Under the pieces are notes generated by a model. That model saw nothing but the letters and a program-made list of their open reading frames with translations, was not told where the DNA came from and did no database searches. 64,000 nt of DNA from UBA7662 sp036787895 (lineage in GTDB: Bacteria; Bacteroidota; Bacteroidia; UBA7662). Below are positions 45,469 through 56,200 of this stretch, one piece after another. Made by a program: the position numbers and the translations under genes. The DNA is taken from the NCBI GenBank assembly GCA_036787895.1, contig DAIQOK010000010.1, positions 1-64,000 on the forward strand. Reading direction: 5' to 3'. The stretch's first letter is position 1. Each line of letters starts with the position of its first letter.

Positions 45469-46347
45469 ATGTCGAATATTCAGCTGATAATAGAAGAGCG
45501 TGCAGCGCAGATTGGTCATTTTTTGGTAGGGCGATTATTACCCTTTCGGGAAAAGCGAATGGTAGGCCCATTTATCTTCATCGATCATATGGGGCCGGTG
45601 CAATTGAACGCCCGCCAAAAATTCGACATACTGCCGCACCCGCATATCGGCTTGTCGACTTTGACATATTTGTTTGAAGGAAGCATACATCACCGCGATT
45701 CTATCGGCACCTCGCTCATCATTGAGCCCGGCGCCGTGAATTGGATGACCGCGGGCAAGGGCATCGTACATTCAGAGCGTACGCCGGAGCATTTGCAGGA
45801 TTCAAATCGTTTTATGCATGGTTTGCAGATTTGGGTGGCCCTGCCGAAACATTTAGAGCAAATGGAGCCGGAGTTTTTTCATGCGGATGCGGTGGATTTA
45901 CCGAGCTGGCAGGAAGGTGATTTGCAGTTCCGTTTGATCGCCGGTGAACTGATGGGCAAAAAATCTCCAGTCCCGGTGCATAGTCCGTTATATATGTTGG
46001 AGCTGAAATCTGGTGGGCGACAGGAGCTTAGTTTGGGAGCACATCTTTTTGGAGAAAGTGGTATTTATATACTCGAAGGTGGCGTGGAGAGCGAAGGGCA
46101 TGTTTATGGGCCCAAACAATTGCTGGTGGCAAACGACAGCCAAAGTTGCGGTTTTACGCTACAGGAGAAATCTACTGTTTATCTGTTTGGTGGAGAAGTT
46201 TTTGCCGAGGAGCGGTATATCGACTGGAATTTTGTGGCCTCCGATAAGTCGTTGATTGAAGCTGCTAAATCCAGTTGGGAGCAGCGCACCTTCCCTTTAA
46301 TTCCAGGCGATGAGGTTGATTTTGTACCTTATCCGGTGCGCAAATAG
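45469..46347 (+). CDS. Pirin family protein
   Basis: A 292-residue double-cupin protein. The N-terminal cupin has the metal-binding block HPHIGLSTLTYLFEG with a following HHRDS and later GIVHSE, giving the three His and one Glu of pirins. The C-terminal part (about 175-285) is the second cupin with fewer ligands. Bacterial pirins include quercetin dioxygenases and redox-linked regulators; the actual role is unknown. ATG at 45469 is chosen because MSNIQLIIEERAAQIG fits the family start and a promoter-like element lies just before it. Confidence 0.92.
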   Translation: MSNIQLIIEERAAQIGHFLVGRLLPFREKRMVGPFIFIDHMGPVQLNARQKFDILPHPHIGLSTLTYLFEGSIHHRDSIGTSLIIEPGAVNWMTAGKGIVHSERTPEHLQDSNRFMHGLQIWVALPKHLEQMEPEFFHADAVDLPSWQEGDLQFRLIAGELMGKKSPVPVHSPLYMLELKSGGRQELSLGAHLFGESGIYILEGGVESEGHVYGPKQLLVANDSQSCGFTLQEKSTVYLFGGEVFAEERYIDWNFVASDKSLIEAAKSSWEQRTFPLIPGDEVDFVPYPVRK

Positions 46348-46377
46348 CATTTGATCAAGCGAAAGTCAATTCCCGGA

Positions 46378-46409
46378 TTTTTAGATTAGCTCAGCAAGCC
46401 TTATTTTTG
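46378..46409 (+). promoter_or_regulatory. Promoter of the ABC-F gene
   Basis: TTTTT (46378-46382), 19 bases, then TATTTTTG (46402-46409), an exact -7 consensus. It predicts a leader of roughly 100 bases before the ATG at 46515. Confidence 0.5.
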
Positions 46410-46514
46410 TCGCATTCAAAATATACAGGCCGATGAAGTAAGTAGTTTCCCTTCGATTTTTTAGTGACGCCACCTGAGGTGGGTCGCTTTGTTTAACACA
46501 AAATCCAGGAAACT
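46410..46514 (+). promoter_or_regulatory. Structured leader of the ABC-F gene with a two-codon frame
   Basis: Between the predicted promoter and the ABC-F ATG lie a minimal frame ATG-AAG-TAA (46433-46441) and then a hairpin CCACCT-GA-GGTGG near 46470-46483. Leaders with very short coding frames and hairpins control several antibiotic-responsive ABC-F genes elsewhere; here the resemblance is suggestive only. Confidence 0.3.
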
Positions 46515-48107
46515 ATGTTAGCCATTCACGACCTCAGCCACGGCTTTGCTGCTGGCCCAATGCTATTTCACAAGCTTCATTTTACACTTCAAGCCCGTGA
46601 AAAACTGGCTCTTGTCGGCCGTAATGGGAGTGGTAAGTCGAGCCTGCTGCGTTGCATCGCGGGTGAATTGAAAGCTCAATCGGGGCAGTGCAGTTTTATT
46701 CAGCCTACACCGGTAGTATATTATGTTCCCCAGCACTTTGGTCAGTTTAATAGTTGCCGCGTAGCCGATTTACTAGGTATCCGCACCAAACTGGAGGCAT
46801 TAAACACCATTATAAGGGGAGATGGCCGGCCCGAAGATTATGTTGTACTGCAGGACGACTGGTTGGTGGAGGATCGCGCACAGGAGGCCCTGGCAAGCTG
46901 GGATTTACGCTATTTACAGTTGGAGGATGCAGTAACTGATTTGAGTGGTGGCGAAAAAACACGACTTTTTCTGGCAGGGATACAGCTTCAGCCGGTTGAT
47001 TTGTTATTGCTCGATGAGCCAAGCAATCAGCTCGATCGGCAGGGCAGAGAAAAATTGTATGATTTGGTAGAAAACAGCTCGGCGGCAGTGGTCTTGGTAA
47101 GTCACGACAGGGCATTGTTGCGGCGCATGCCGACAATCTATGCGCTTGAAAACGGGGTTTTACATCGTTATGGCGGTAGTTACGATTTTTATGTAGAACA
47201 AAAGGCAAAGGAAGTAGCGGCCCATTCGGCCAACATATTGGAGAAACAAAAAAGTCTAGCCAAAGCCAAAACCATAGCCCGGGAAAGTTTGCAGCAGAAA
47301 CAAAAGCAGGATACCCGAGGGAAACGCAAACAAATCCAGGCCGGCGTACCCACCATAGCGCTGAATACCCTACGCAACAAGGCCGAACAGAGCAGCTCAA
47401 AACTCAAGGATGTTCATCAGGAGAAAATAGCGCGTTTACGGCAAGACGTGCATGCTTTGAAGGCGAAGCCGCAGCTGTCGGGCATTAAAATGTATTTTGA
47501 AGATCCGGCAGTGATTCGGGGCAAACTATTGTTTGAATTAAAAGGGGCACAACTCAGCCTGGGCGGCAGGTCAGTCTGGTCATCACCTCTCGATTTGAGC
47601 TTGTTTAGCGGCGACCGACTAGCCATTACAGGCGCCAATGGAGCCGGGAAAAGTTCATTATTGAAAGTGTTGGCGGGCAAACTGGAGGTGACGGCGGCAG
47701 CTTATAAAAGAGCCAGTTTTTCTGCCCTTTTATTGGATCAGGACTATTCGGCCATCAATAATAGCCTTACAGTTTATGAGCAATGTGAGCAGTTTAATGT
47801 TTCCGGTCTGGCCGAACATGAGCTGAAAATTCGCTTAAGCCGTTTTCTTTTTGATTTGTCGAGTTGGGATAAACCCTGTGCCGTACTCAGTGGCGGCGAA
47901 AAGATGCGGTTATTGTTGTGTTGTTTGACGATACAGCAGCTCAGTCCTGATGTACTGCTACTTGATGAGCCTACCAACAACCTGGATTTACCCAGTTTAG
48001 CCTTGCTAACGACCGCCTTGTCCGATTTTAAAGGAACCTTGGTTGCGATATCGCACGATGCTGATTTTTTAGCCGGTATCGGGATAAACAGATTTTGTTT
48101 GCTTTAA
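46515..48107 (+). CDS. ABC-F family ATPase
   Basis: A 530-residue soluble protein with two ABC ATPase domains and no membrane helices. The first domain has Walker A GRNGSGKSS (about residue 35), signature LSGGEKTR and Walker B LLLLDEPSNQLD. The second has GANGAGKSS, LSGGEKMR and VLLLDEPTNNLD. A charged helical linker (about 230-310, QKQDTRGKRKQIQ) joins them, as in ribosome-acting ABC-F factors. Such proteins rescue stalled ribosomes or protect them from antibiotics; which applies cannot be told. The first Walker B reads PSNQLD instead of PTNNLD. It is a single gene with its own promoter and leader. Confidence 0.9.
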   Translation: MLAIHDLSHGFAAGPMLFHKLHFTLQAREKLALVGRNGSGKSSLLRCIAGELKAQSGQCSFIQPTPVVYYVPQHFGQFNSCRVADLLGIRTKLEALNTIIRGDGRPEDYVVLQDDWLVEDRAQEALASWDLRYLQLEDAVTDLSGGEKTRLFLAGIQLQPVDLLLLDEPSNQLDRQGREKLYDLVENSSAAVVLVSHDRALLRRMPTIYALENGVLHRYGGSYDFYVEQKAKEVAAHSANILEKQKSLAKAKTIARESLQQKQKQDTRGKRKQIQAGVPTIALNTLRNKAEQSSSKLKDVHQEKIARLRQDVHALKAKPQLSGIKMYFEDPAVIRGKLLFELKGAQLSLGGRSVWSSPLDLSLFSGDRLAITGANGAGKSSLLKVLAGKLEVTAAAYKRASFSALLLDQDYSAINNSLTVYEQCEQFNVSGLAEHELKIRLSRFLFDLSSWDKPCAVLSGGEKMRLLLCCLTIQQLSPDVLLLDEPTNNLDLPSLALLTTALSDFKGTLVAISHDADFLAGIGINRFCLL

Positions 48108-48183
48108 CTTATATTTATTTTCTTTGAGTAAGGTTAGGCGAAGAAACGCCTTATCATTTGTACAAAATTTAAAGCTGGCCAGG

Positions 48184-48816
48184 ATGCTTAACCGTTTTTA
48201 TTTCAAAATGAATTTAGCCGGTTATCTCCTTTGTTTATCAGGCTGTGTGCCGGTATTTTCGGATTTACAAAGTGCCCGCAACGTGGGCCAGGGGATGGTG
48301 GAGGTGACGCCGGGTATTTCTCGGCATTATATAGTAGGTAGCGATAATTCGGAGAACATTCAGCAAAATGTTGGCGTACAATTGGCTTATGGGCTCACGT
48401 CTCGTTTGGATTTTAGGCTGAGGTATGAATTCCTCCGAAATGGATTTGGCTCATCCGGTGCACGTGTTGTTGGTTTGGGTTTGAAATATGGAATTTTACC
48501 TGATGTTTTGGCCATTTATGTGCCGGTGGGTGGTATTATCAATCTGGATTATGAGGAGAGATATTTTCAAACCCAACCCACGCTTTTGTTGACACTGCCA
48601 GTGCTAGCCAACAAGCTGGAACTGAATACTGCCGCAAAATCAATTTTTTATCTGGAAGACGGCAGCAACATGAATCTGGCCTGGAATATAGGTCTGGGTA
48701 TGAGTTCAAATTTGAAAAAATGGGCGTTACGGCCGGAGTATGGCCGTTTGTATGAATTGAGGAGCACAGGCGCACCTTACAGTCAGTTTAGTCTGGGATT
48801 TTCTTGGGTGTTTTAA
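48184..48816 (+). CDS. Putative lipoprotein with beta-barrel-like repeats
   Basis: About 210 residues from the ATG at 48184; an in-frame ATG at 48208 (MNLAGYLLCLSGC) and a TTG at 48124 are alternatives. The segment LAGYLLCLSGCVP is a lipoprotein signal with lipobox LSGC. The mature part has alternating strands (VQLAYGLTSRLDFRLRYEFL, LGLGMSSNLKKW) ending in FSLGFSWVF, the aromatic terminal strand of outer-membrane proteins. No family was recognised. It is probably an outer-membrane-associated lipoprotein of unknown role. Confidence 0.6.
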   Translation: MLNRFYFKMNLAGYLLCLSGCVPVFSDLQSARNVGQGMVEVTPGISRHYIVGSDNSENIQQNVGVQLAYGLTSRLDFRLRYEFLRNGFGSSGARVVGLGLKYGILPDVLAIYVPVGGIINLDYEERYFQTQPTLLLTLPVLANKLELNTAAKSIFYLEDGSNMNLAWNIGLGMSSNLKKWALRPEYGRLYELRSTGAPYSQFSLGFSWVF

Positions 48817-48886
48817 AAGGATCAAGTAAAATAGCTGCTGGTATTAATTGATTATATGGCATAAATCAGAATGTGTTTATGCTTAT

Positions 48887-48915
48887 TTTGAGCACTTGCT
48901 TCAATATTATTTTTG
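48887..48915 (+). promoter_or_regulatory. Promoter of the VOC gene
   Basis: TTTG (48887-48890), 17 bases, then TATTTTTG (48908-48915): both elements and the spacing match the Bacteroidota consensus. The ATG is at 48937. Confidence 0.6.
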
Positions 48916-48936
48916 TAAGGACTCATTTCTTTTATT

Positions 48937-49383
48937 ATGACTACAGTAAACATCTATCTCAACTTTAACGGCGATTGTGAAGCCGCTTTTCGTTTTTATC
49001 AACAGGCTTTTGGGACCGAATTGGGCGAAATCAGTCGTTTTGGTGAGATGCCACCACAAGAGGGGATGCCACCCTTGCCTGAGGAAATGAAAAACCAGGT
49101 GATGCATGTGTCGCTTCCGATCAGTACTGAAACCATGTTGATGGGTAGCGATGTTGGCAATGAGTATGCTTCTCAATTCAAATTGGGCAATAATTTTTCT
49201 ATTTCTATCAATACAGATAACAGGGCTGAAGCCGATCGTTTATTCCACGCTTTAGCTGCAGGGGGCCAAATTACGATGCCGTTGGCAGATGTGTTTTGGG
49301 GAGATTATTTTGGTATGTTAATCGATAAATTCGGTGTTAACTGGATGGTGAGTTATAATGAGGATACATTTAAAAACGCCTGA
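48937..49383 (+). CDS. VOC family protein, PhnB-like
   Basis: A 148-residue protein of the vicinal-oxygen-chelate (glyoxalase/bleomycin-resistance) fold. The start TVNIYLNFNGDCEAAFRFYQ, the Met/Pro-rich loop EMPPQEGMPPLPEE and the end DVFWGDYFGMLIDKFGVNW match the PhnB-like (DUF1428-distinct) subgroup. These proteins are soluble dimers; many have no known substrate. The DYFG-x-x-x-D end is a recognisable mark of the family. It has the best promoter in the window. Confidence 0.9.
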   Translation: MTTVNIYLNFNGDCEAAFRFYQQAFGTELGEISRFGEMPPQEGMPPLPEEMKNQVMHVSLPISTETMLMGSDVGNEYASQFKLGNNFSISINTDNRAEADRLFHALAAGGQITMPLADVFWGDYFGMLIDKFGVNWMVSYNEDTFKNA

Positions 49384-49393
49384 TTTTTCTCCT

Positions 49394-49401
49394 TAGGTTT
49401 G
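49394..49401 (+). promoter_or_regulatory. Promoter -7 element for the cytochrome b gene
   Basis: TAGGTTTG exactly matches TAnnTTTG, 20 bases before the ATG at 49422. The -33 region is only T-rich. Confidence 0.4.
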
Positions 49402-49421
49402 TAGCAATTCCTCCAAAAATC

Positions 49422-49991
49422 ATGGAAAACCGCATTTATTCCCGCACCTACCGACTATTACATTGGGCCATAGCACTTACCATGTTGGGTTTACTCACTA
49501 CCATCCTACTTCGTTTGGGCTGGATGGAGAAAAATCATATCGCCGACATCATGGATCCCTATTTGCGGGAGCAAGGGGTGGAATTATCCCGGGAGCAGTT
49601 GATTGTATTGGCAAAAAAAATCCGCAAACCCATGTGGGACTGGCACATCTATTTTGGCTATGTCTTAACCGGTTTATATATGATTCGCATGGTGGTACCC
49701 TTTTTTGGGGAAATGAAATTTAGCTCGCCTTGGGCAAGTGGATTGACGCAACGGATGCGTTTTCAGTATGGGATCTATTTGGTTTTTTATATCCTCGTAG
49801 CAGCATCCTTGACCACAGGACTGTTCATTGAATTTGGGCCGAAAAGCATGAAGGACCCCATGGAAGCGGTACATGAGCTTTCAATTTATTATTTGTTGGG
49901 CTTTATCGTTTTGCATTTTGCCGGTTTGCTTTGGGCGGAATGGAGCCACGACAAAGGAATAGTATCCCGTATACTTTCCCGCTCCAAATAA
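49422..49991 (+). CDS. Cytochrome b561-like membrane protein
   Basis: A 189-residue protein with four membrane helices (about 10-28, 68-88, 112-132, 150-168). Histidines suited to haem b ligation are in RLLHWAIALTM (first helix), WDWHIYFGYVL (second), VHELSIYY and FIVLHFAGLLW (fourth). The pattern fits the bacterial cytochrome b/b561 family that passes electrons between quinones and periplasmic partners. No partner gene is next to it. It has a candidate promoter of its own. Confidence 0.87.
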   Translation: MENRIYSRTYRLLHWAIALTMLGLLTTILLRLGWMEKNHIADIMDPYLREQGVELSREQLIVLAKKIRKPMWDWHIYFGYVLTGLYMIRMVVPFFGEMKFSSPWASGLTQRMRFQYGIYLVFYILVAASLTTGLFIEFGPKSMKDPMEAVHELSIYYLLGFIVLHFAGLLWAEWSHDKGIVSRILSRSK

Positions 49992-50232
49992 AGGCTAGCT
50001 TAAAATTATTTTTTATTCATTTCCATGGTAATTTATTAGTGAATTACTGTGCCTTAACTCTTAATGAAATTTCAATATTTTATAACAATGGGTATTATAC
50101 CATAAACAGGGTATTTTCTTAAAATAAGGCAATATCCCTAAAAATAGGTATTGCGGAGCGTGGCTTCATGTACGTGCTTGCAGCTATAAATATTTAATTA
50201 CCTGCAGTCTCACTGTGCGCAAACCAAACGCT

Positions 50233-53200
50233 ATGAAAAATCTATTCCTGCTGGTCGCATTTACGCTCCTCATCCTGGGTGCTTCCGGCCAAAATAACCT
50301 GCTTGAAATAGGGCCTGGACAAGGCTATGATGCAACGACTAATCAGGCTGCTTTGTTACAACTGCAACAGCAATTTGATTTAGCAACAACTGTTGCGCCG
50401 GCAATACAATCGCAGCTGGCGGCATTGGTTCAAGTTACCCAGCAAGTGCAGCGACTGGGCGATTCTCGCAAAACAGCAGCCGAGGCAGTTGCTTTGCGAA
50501 GCGGCATGCCTTTGCGCACCACCTTACCCGATGGTCGGGTGGCCGAAGTGGCACGCTTAAGTCCAACAGGTATGGTTATGTATTATATCACCTCCAACCT
50601 TAATGCAGCTGCTACCACTTCGGTAGATAAGGTTTGGCCTGGGGGATCAGCAGGCTTAAGTTTGGCTGGCTCGGGCATGATGCTTGGCGAATGGGATGGT
50701 GGTGCGGTACGCTTAACCCACCAGGAATTCCCTTCCGGCGCAGTAACTCAGGTAGATGGTTCCACCACCATAAGCGACCATGCCACCCACGTAGCGGGTA
50801 CCATGGTGGCTCGAGGAATCCAGGCAAATGCCAGAGGCATGGCTTACCAGGCCATCTTGGCAGCTTACGATTGGACCAACGATGAAACAGAAATGATGGC
50901 CGCCGGTGCAAACGGCATGCTCGTGTCTAATCATTCTTATGGCTTTATTACAGGTTTTGAATGGGGTAATTGGTCGGGCACAACTGGCTGGCATTGGATG
51001 AGCGAGCCAGGTGATACCGAAGACCGGAATTTTGGCCGCTATTCCGATCAGGCTCAGGAATGGGATGCCATTGCCAATAACCGCCCTAATTATTTGATTG
51101 TTAAATCGGCGGGAAATGACCGTGGAGACGGGCCAGCAGCCGGGGCCAGTTATTTCCATCAAATCTGGAATGGTAGTGCCTGGGTGTGGCAGTCGACTAC
51201 CATGGCGCGGCAATTGGATGGCGGGACGACAGGTTATGATTGTATTTCACACGCAGGAGTTTCTAAAAATGTACTCACGGTAGGTGCCGTTAATGGCATA
51301 GCCGGCGGTTATAGCAATGCCAGTCAGGTAGTAATGAGCTCTTTTTCGGGTTGGGGACCTACAGATGATGGCCGCATCAAGCCTGACATCGTGGGCAAAG
51401 GGGTTTCGGTATATTCTCCGATTACCGGCACCAACAACAGCAGTTACGATACTTATAATGGTACTTCCATGGCCTCTCCCAATGTGAGTGGTGGTTTAAT
51501 ATTATTGCAGCAGCACTATAAAAATCTGAACAGCAACCAGACCATGAATGCCAGTACACTCAAAGCGCTGGTATTGCACACTGCCGATGAAGCTGGTCTT
51601 CACCCGGGTCCGGACTATGTACATGGCTGGGGACTGATGAATGTCAAAAAAGCAACCGATGTGATTGGCAATGTAGGTGGAAAACACGCTATCGTTGCCA
51701 CCACGCTATCGAATGGTCAGACTTACACTTATCAAGTGAATAGTAATGGTTCTGAGCCGTTACGGGCTACGATTGTCTGGAATGATCCGGCGGGCATTGT
51801 GGCGCCTTATGTATTGAATGGCACCACAGCGGCATTGGTTCGCGATTTGGATGTACGCATCATTAGGAACAGTGATAATGTCGTTTTTAGTCCGTGGGTT
51901 CTCAATCCTGCCAACCGGGCTGCAGCAGCCACCACCGGCGACAATATCCGAGATAATGTAGAACAGGTGTTGTTGGCCAATCCTATTGCTGGCGGTTACA
52001 CCGTACGGGTTACGCACAAAGGCACATTGTCTACGCCTCAGGCATTTTCACTCATTGTGAGTGGTGTAGCTGCCACTACAACTCAAGTAACCTTTCGGGT
52101 AGATATGACCGGACAAACTGTGAGTGGTGGCGTGCGAATTCTGGGCAGTTTTCAGGGCTTTAACCCGGCAACCACCAGCATGACCCAGGTGGGAACCACC
52201 CAGATATACAGCTATACAGCTACTTTGAATATTGGTGATACAGTTCAGTATCGTTTTGTAAATGGCAATACACTTGGCCAGGCAGAGAACGTAGCTACCG
52301 GATGTCGCTATCTGTCAACAGTAAATCGCTGGGTGGTAGTAGGGCAAAACCCTATGACATTACCTGCCTTTTTATTCGGACAATGTAGTGAAGCAGTTGT
52401 GGTTGGCCCCCAATTCGTGGCGGTTCCTGCCAGCAATGGGGCTACCAGTGGCATACGGGCACCTAACGGTTCGAATGACCACCGCTTTATGCGCGGAGCC
52501 CTGCTGGTTCCTGCTTCCGAATTTTCGGCCGCCGGGGTTGCTAATGGTAGAAGTATTCGCGCTTTGGCCATGACATACCAAACCCCTGGTAACACAGCTG
52601 TTACTGGTAATCTGAAGATTTATTACTTGAATACCACACAGACTACCTATAGTAGGGGAACCAGCTGGGCGACGATTATCAATGGAATGACCTTGGTTTA
52701 TGATAGTGTTTTGACCTTACCAACTACGGGTGGCGGATGGTCGGTGAATCTGCAAACACCGGTGAATTATACCGGTGGTGGTGCTTATCTGGCTTACGAC
52801 TGGACTACGACCGGTACCCCGGCAACAACCGCCATTGTTTATCGGGCTTCTGATGTTTTGGCAGCTTCTTGCGTTACGGCGAATAATGCCACAGCCGCAC
52901 CGACTACCTTGGCTTCTACGGCCTTCAGACCGGAAATCAGGTGGGGATTACAAAGAGTGAGCAACGATCTGGAAGTACTGGCGCTTTTTGGATTGGGTAG
53001 AAATCCACGTGAATTGGGTGGAGGAGAACGTTTCCAGGCCTTGGTGAGAAACAATGGGACCAGCAGTGTTACCAATGCTGCGGTGACCCTGGCCATGACT
53101 GGTCAGAATAGTTTGAATGTCACTAAAAACGTAAATATCGATGTAGATTCTACTGTTTTGGTTGAATTTGATCCATTTAATGCCGCTCAATTGGGAATAA

Positions 53201-56200
53201 GCACACTTACAGCATCGGTGCCTGCCGATGGTGCGAGTGGCAACAACAACAAAAGCTGGACCCAGGAAATAACCGATACGATCTACGCTCGCTCTTATGG
53301 AAATTCGGCTAACAATAGCGTAGGGTTTAATACCGGCTCGGGCTTGTTATTGACTAAATTTAAAGTTACCGGTCAGTCTTCGGTACGAGCAGTACGCGTA
53401 TTTATCAGCAACCATGCCGGCAATGCCGGGAATACGGTCAGTGCAGTTGTAACTTCTGCAACAGGTACCATATTGGCAACCTCTGCCGGTCTCACTTTAG
53501 CTACTACACATTACAATACCTGGCAGACTTTCAATTTCACCACCCCGGTAGCTGTAGCCGATCAAGAATTCATGATTGGTTTGCGGCAACCAGCTAACAC
53601 GGTGGGTTATTTCCCGGTAGCTGCACAAATGGAGACATATAGTGCACCCAACTCCTTCTATTCTAGTAATTTAACCGGCGGCAATTTGGCTCCTGTGAAT
53701 ACCTTCCGGTTTATGATGGAGGCTCATATGAGCCGCCCGGTAGTGCAGAATACGACCAATGTCACCTTTCAGGTGGATATGACCGGTCGTCAGGTTTCGG
53801 GAAGTGGGGTACATATCGCAGCTAGCTTCCAGGGTTGGAACGCTTCTGCAACTCAAATGACCCGTATAGGCACCAGTCAGATTTATAGCTATACAGCACC
53901 ATTGAACATTGGTGATACAGTTGAATTTAAGTTCATCAATGGCAGCAGTTGGGGTGGTTTTGATAGTATTAATAATGTTGGCGTCGACTCTTCGGAGCAG
54001 GTGCCGCTCAGCTGCCGTCGTCCGGGAACCATGAACCGTTATGTCGTCGTTCCGGCACAGGCATTGGTATTACCGGTTTACCGTTTTGGCAGTTGTGCAG
54101 TTACGGCCAGCTTGCTTGAGGAGACTTTTTCAGCCGGAATACCAGCAAGCTGGACAAATTCGGGTACAGCTAATGGTGTTACCAATGTGAATGCCCGCTT
54201 TGAATATCGGGGGCCGACTACAACGCCGAACAATACCGTCGGCTCTCGTGGGGCCTTTAATAATGGCCGGGGGCCGTTACAGTCACCTACCGTTGCGAAT
54301 GGATTTGTAATCATCGACTCAGACTGGTTGGATAACAATGGTACAGGTGTTCAAGGAACAGGTTTGGCGCCGGGTCAGCACGTAGTATCATTGATGAGCC
54401 CTGCTTTTTCTACTGTTGGTATTAATGCGCTTACGCTGAAGTTTAACCAATCCTACAGAAGATTTGGAGGCCCAGGTGGTTCACAGGCTTCGGCTGCAAC
54501 TTTCCTGGTTTTTTCCAGAGACAATGGGTTGACTTGGCCGGATACTTTGAGCATCAATGCTAATGTTATTTTAAATGCCTTACCCGACAGCACCTCACAA
54601 TTGCGTGTTTCGGTGGGTAACTATTTGGGTAATAGTCCAACTGCCCGAATTCAATTTTTATTCAATGGGTTTTATTACCACTGGATGCTTGACGACATCA
54701 GTGTAACTGGCACAGCTGCACACGATTTGGTGATGCTTCGTCCTACCACTACGCGAAATAATGTCACCGATTTTTATGGCATGGTTCCATTAAATCAGTT
54801 GGACTCCATGCGTTTTGGTGCCGAAGCTTACAATGCCGGAGCCGATGCACAGAGTGGTGTTGGACTTCGGGTTGAAATATTCCGCAATGGTCAGGGTGTG
54901 TGGACCGAATTTAACGGCAACACTCAAAACGTACTACAGCCCGGTGATACTACTTATGTGAGTGTTACCCAGCCGCCTTATTTGCCCAACCAGGCAGGAA
55001 GTTACCGCGCTGCCATGGAGGTTACCAATTTCCAAACCGACAGTTATCCGGCTAATAACCGGGATACGCTCAACTTTATGGTCACGGATACGGTAATGGC
55101 ATTGGATAATGGTGGTTTTGCTGCAGGGTCCATTGGCACCAACAGTTTTGTAGCCGGTAATGAAGATGGTATGCAGTTGGCCAATTTGTATGTACTGCGA
55201 CGAAGTGCTGAAATCAGTTCGGCTACAGTGCGTTTTACAGCTAATTCTGTGGCCGGAGCTATGGTGCAGTTTCATTTGATTGCAGCCGTAAATCTGGCTG
55301 GCGGAATACCTATTCTCTCTTCAGATATGCGCACCCTGACGGCAGCAGATATAGCCAATGGTTTGACGCTAAATTTTCAAGGAACAGTGGGTCAACGGAC
55401 CTTACCGGCCGGCGCATTTTATTTGGCTATTGAGCTCTACAGCAATGGAGGTGCTAACCATGTACGGGTACTTGATCAGCTCAATATACCTGTAGACGCA
55501 CAAGCAGCAGTGACTTATTTGCCGTCTTTCGGACAATGGTTCAGTAATGGCAACGCCTTTGTACTGCGCTTGAATACCAGACTGCCCGTGGTGAACTGTA
55601 ATTCACCAATAACAGCTCCGGGCATGAATGCCTCTAATCAGATAAGCTTGTGCAACGGCTCTTCGGTAACACTCTCGGCACCACAGGATGCCACAGCCAA
55701 TTTTCAATGGTATCGCGACGGACTTCCGATCAATTGGAGCTTTAATCATGAACTTCAAGTTTTTGTAACAGGTTCTTATTATCATATTAAAAGTGTTGGT
55801 GCCTGTGTGGTCAATTCAGATACCGTGCATGTGACCGTGATTACCCCACCACAGTCAACCATAGGGGTTTGGGGGCCAAGTTTTTATCCTGCAGGAGCTT
55901 TGGTTAATACAAGCTTGTATGCTGGTCCACAGACGACCTTCCGCATGGGTACACAATTATCGGGCGGCGGCATCCATTTGCCCTTTTTTAGAGCGGATAG
56001 TCTGAATGGCTGGACTTCACAGCTCGCTGGTGCAGCTTTCTCGGGTGAAATTGTAGTCGCCAGAGATGTTCTCGGCGACAGTTTGGGTTGTACATCTTTT
56101 GCGAATGCAGCTCAAATGAATGGTAAAATCGCGCTGATTTATCGTGGTAGTTGTGAATTTGGCGCTAAAGCACTGAATGCCCAGCAGGCCGGAGCTATAG

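Noticed and set aside
46810..47400. 196-codon minus-strand frame inside the ABC-F gene
   Set aside because: It covers the ABC-F signature and Walker B region in antisense; Cys/Pro-rich composition is typical of a shadow.
50612..50911. 99-codon minus-strand frame inside the S8 protease
   Set aside because: It spans the Asp and His of the catalytic triad in antisense and has no independent support.
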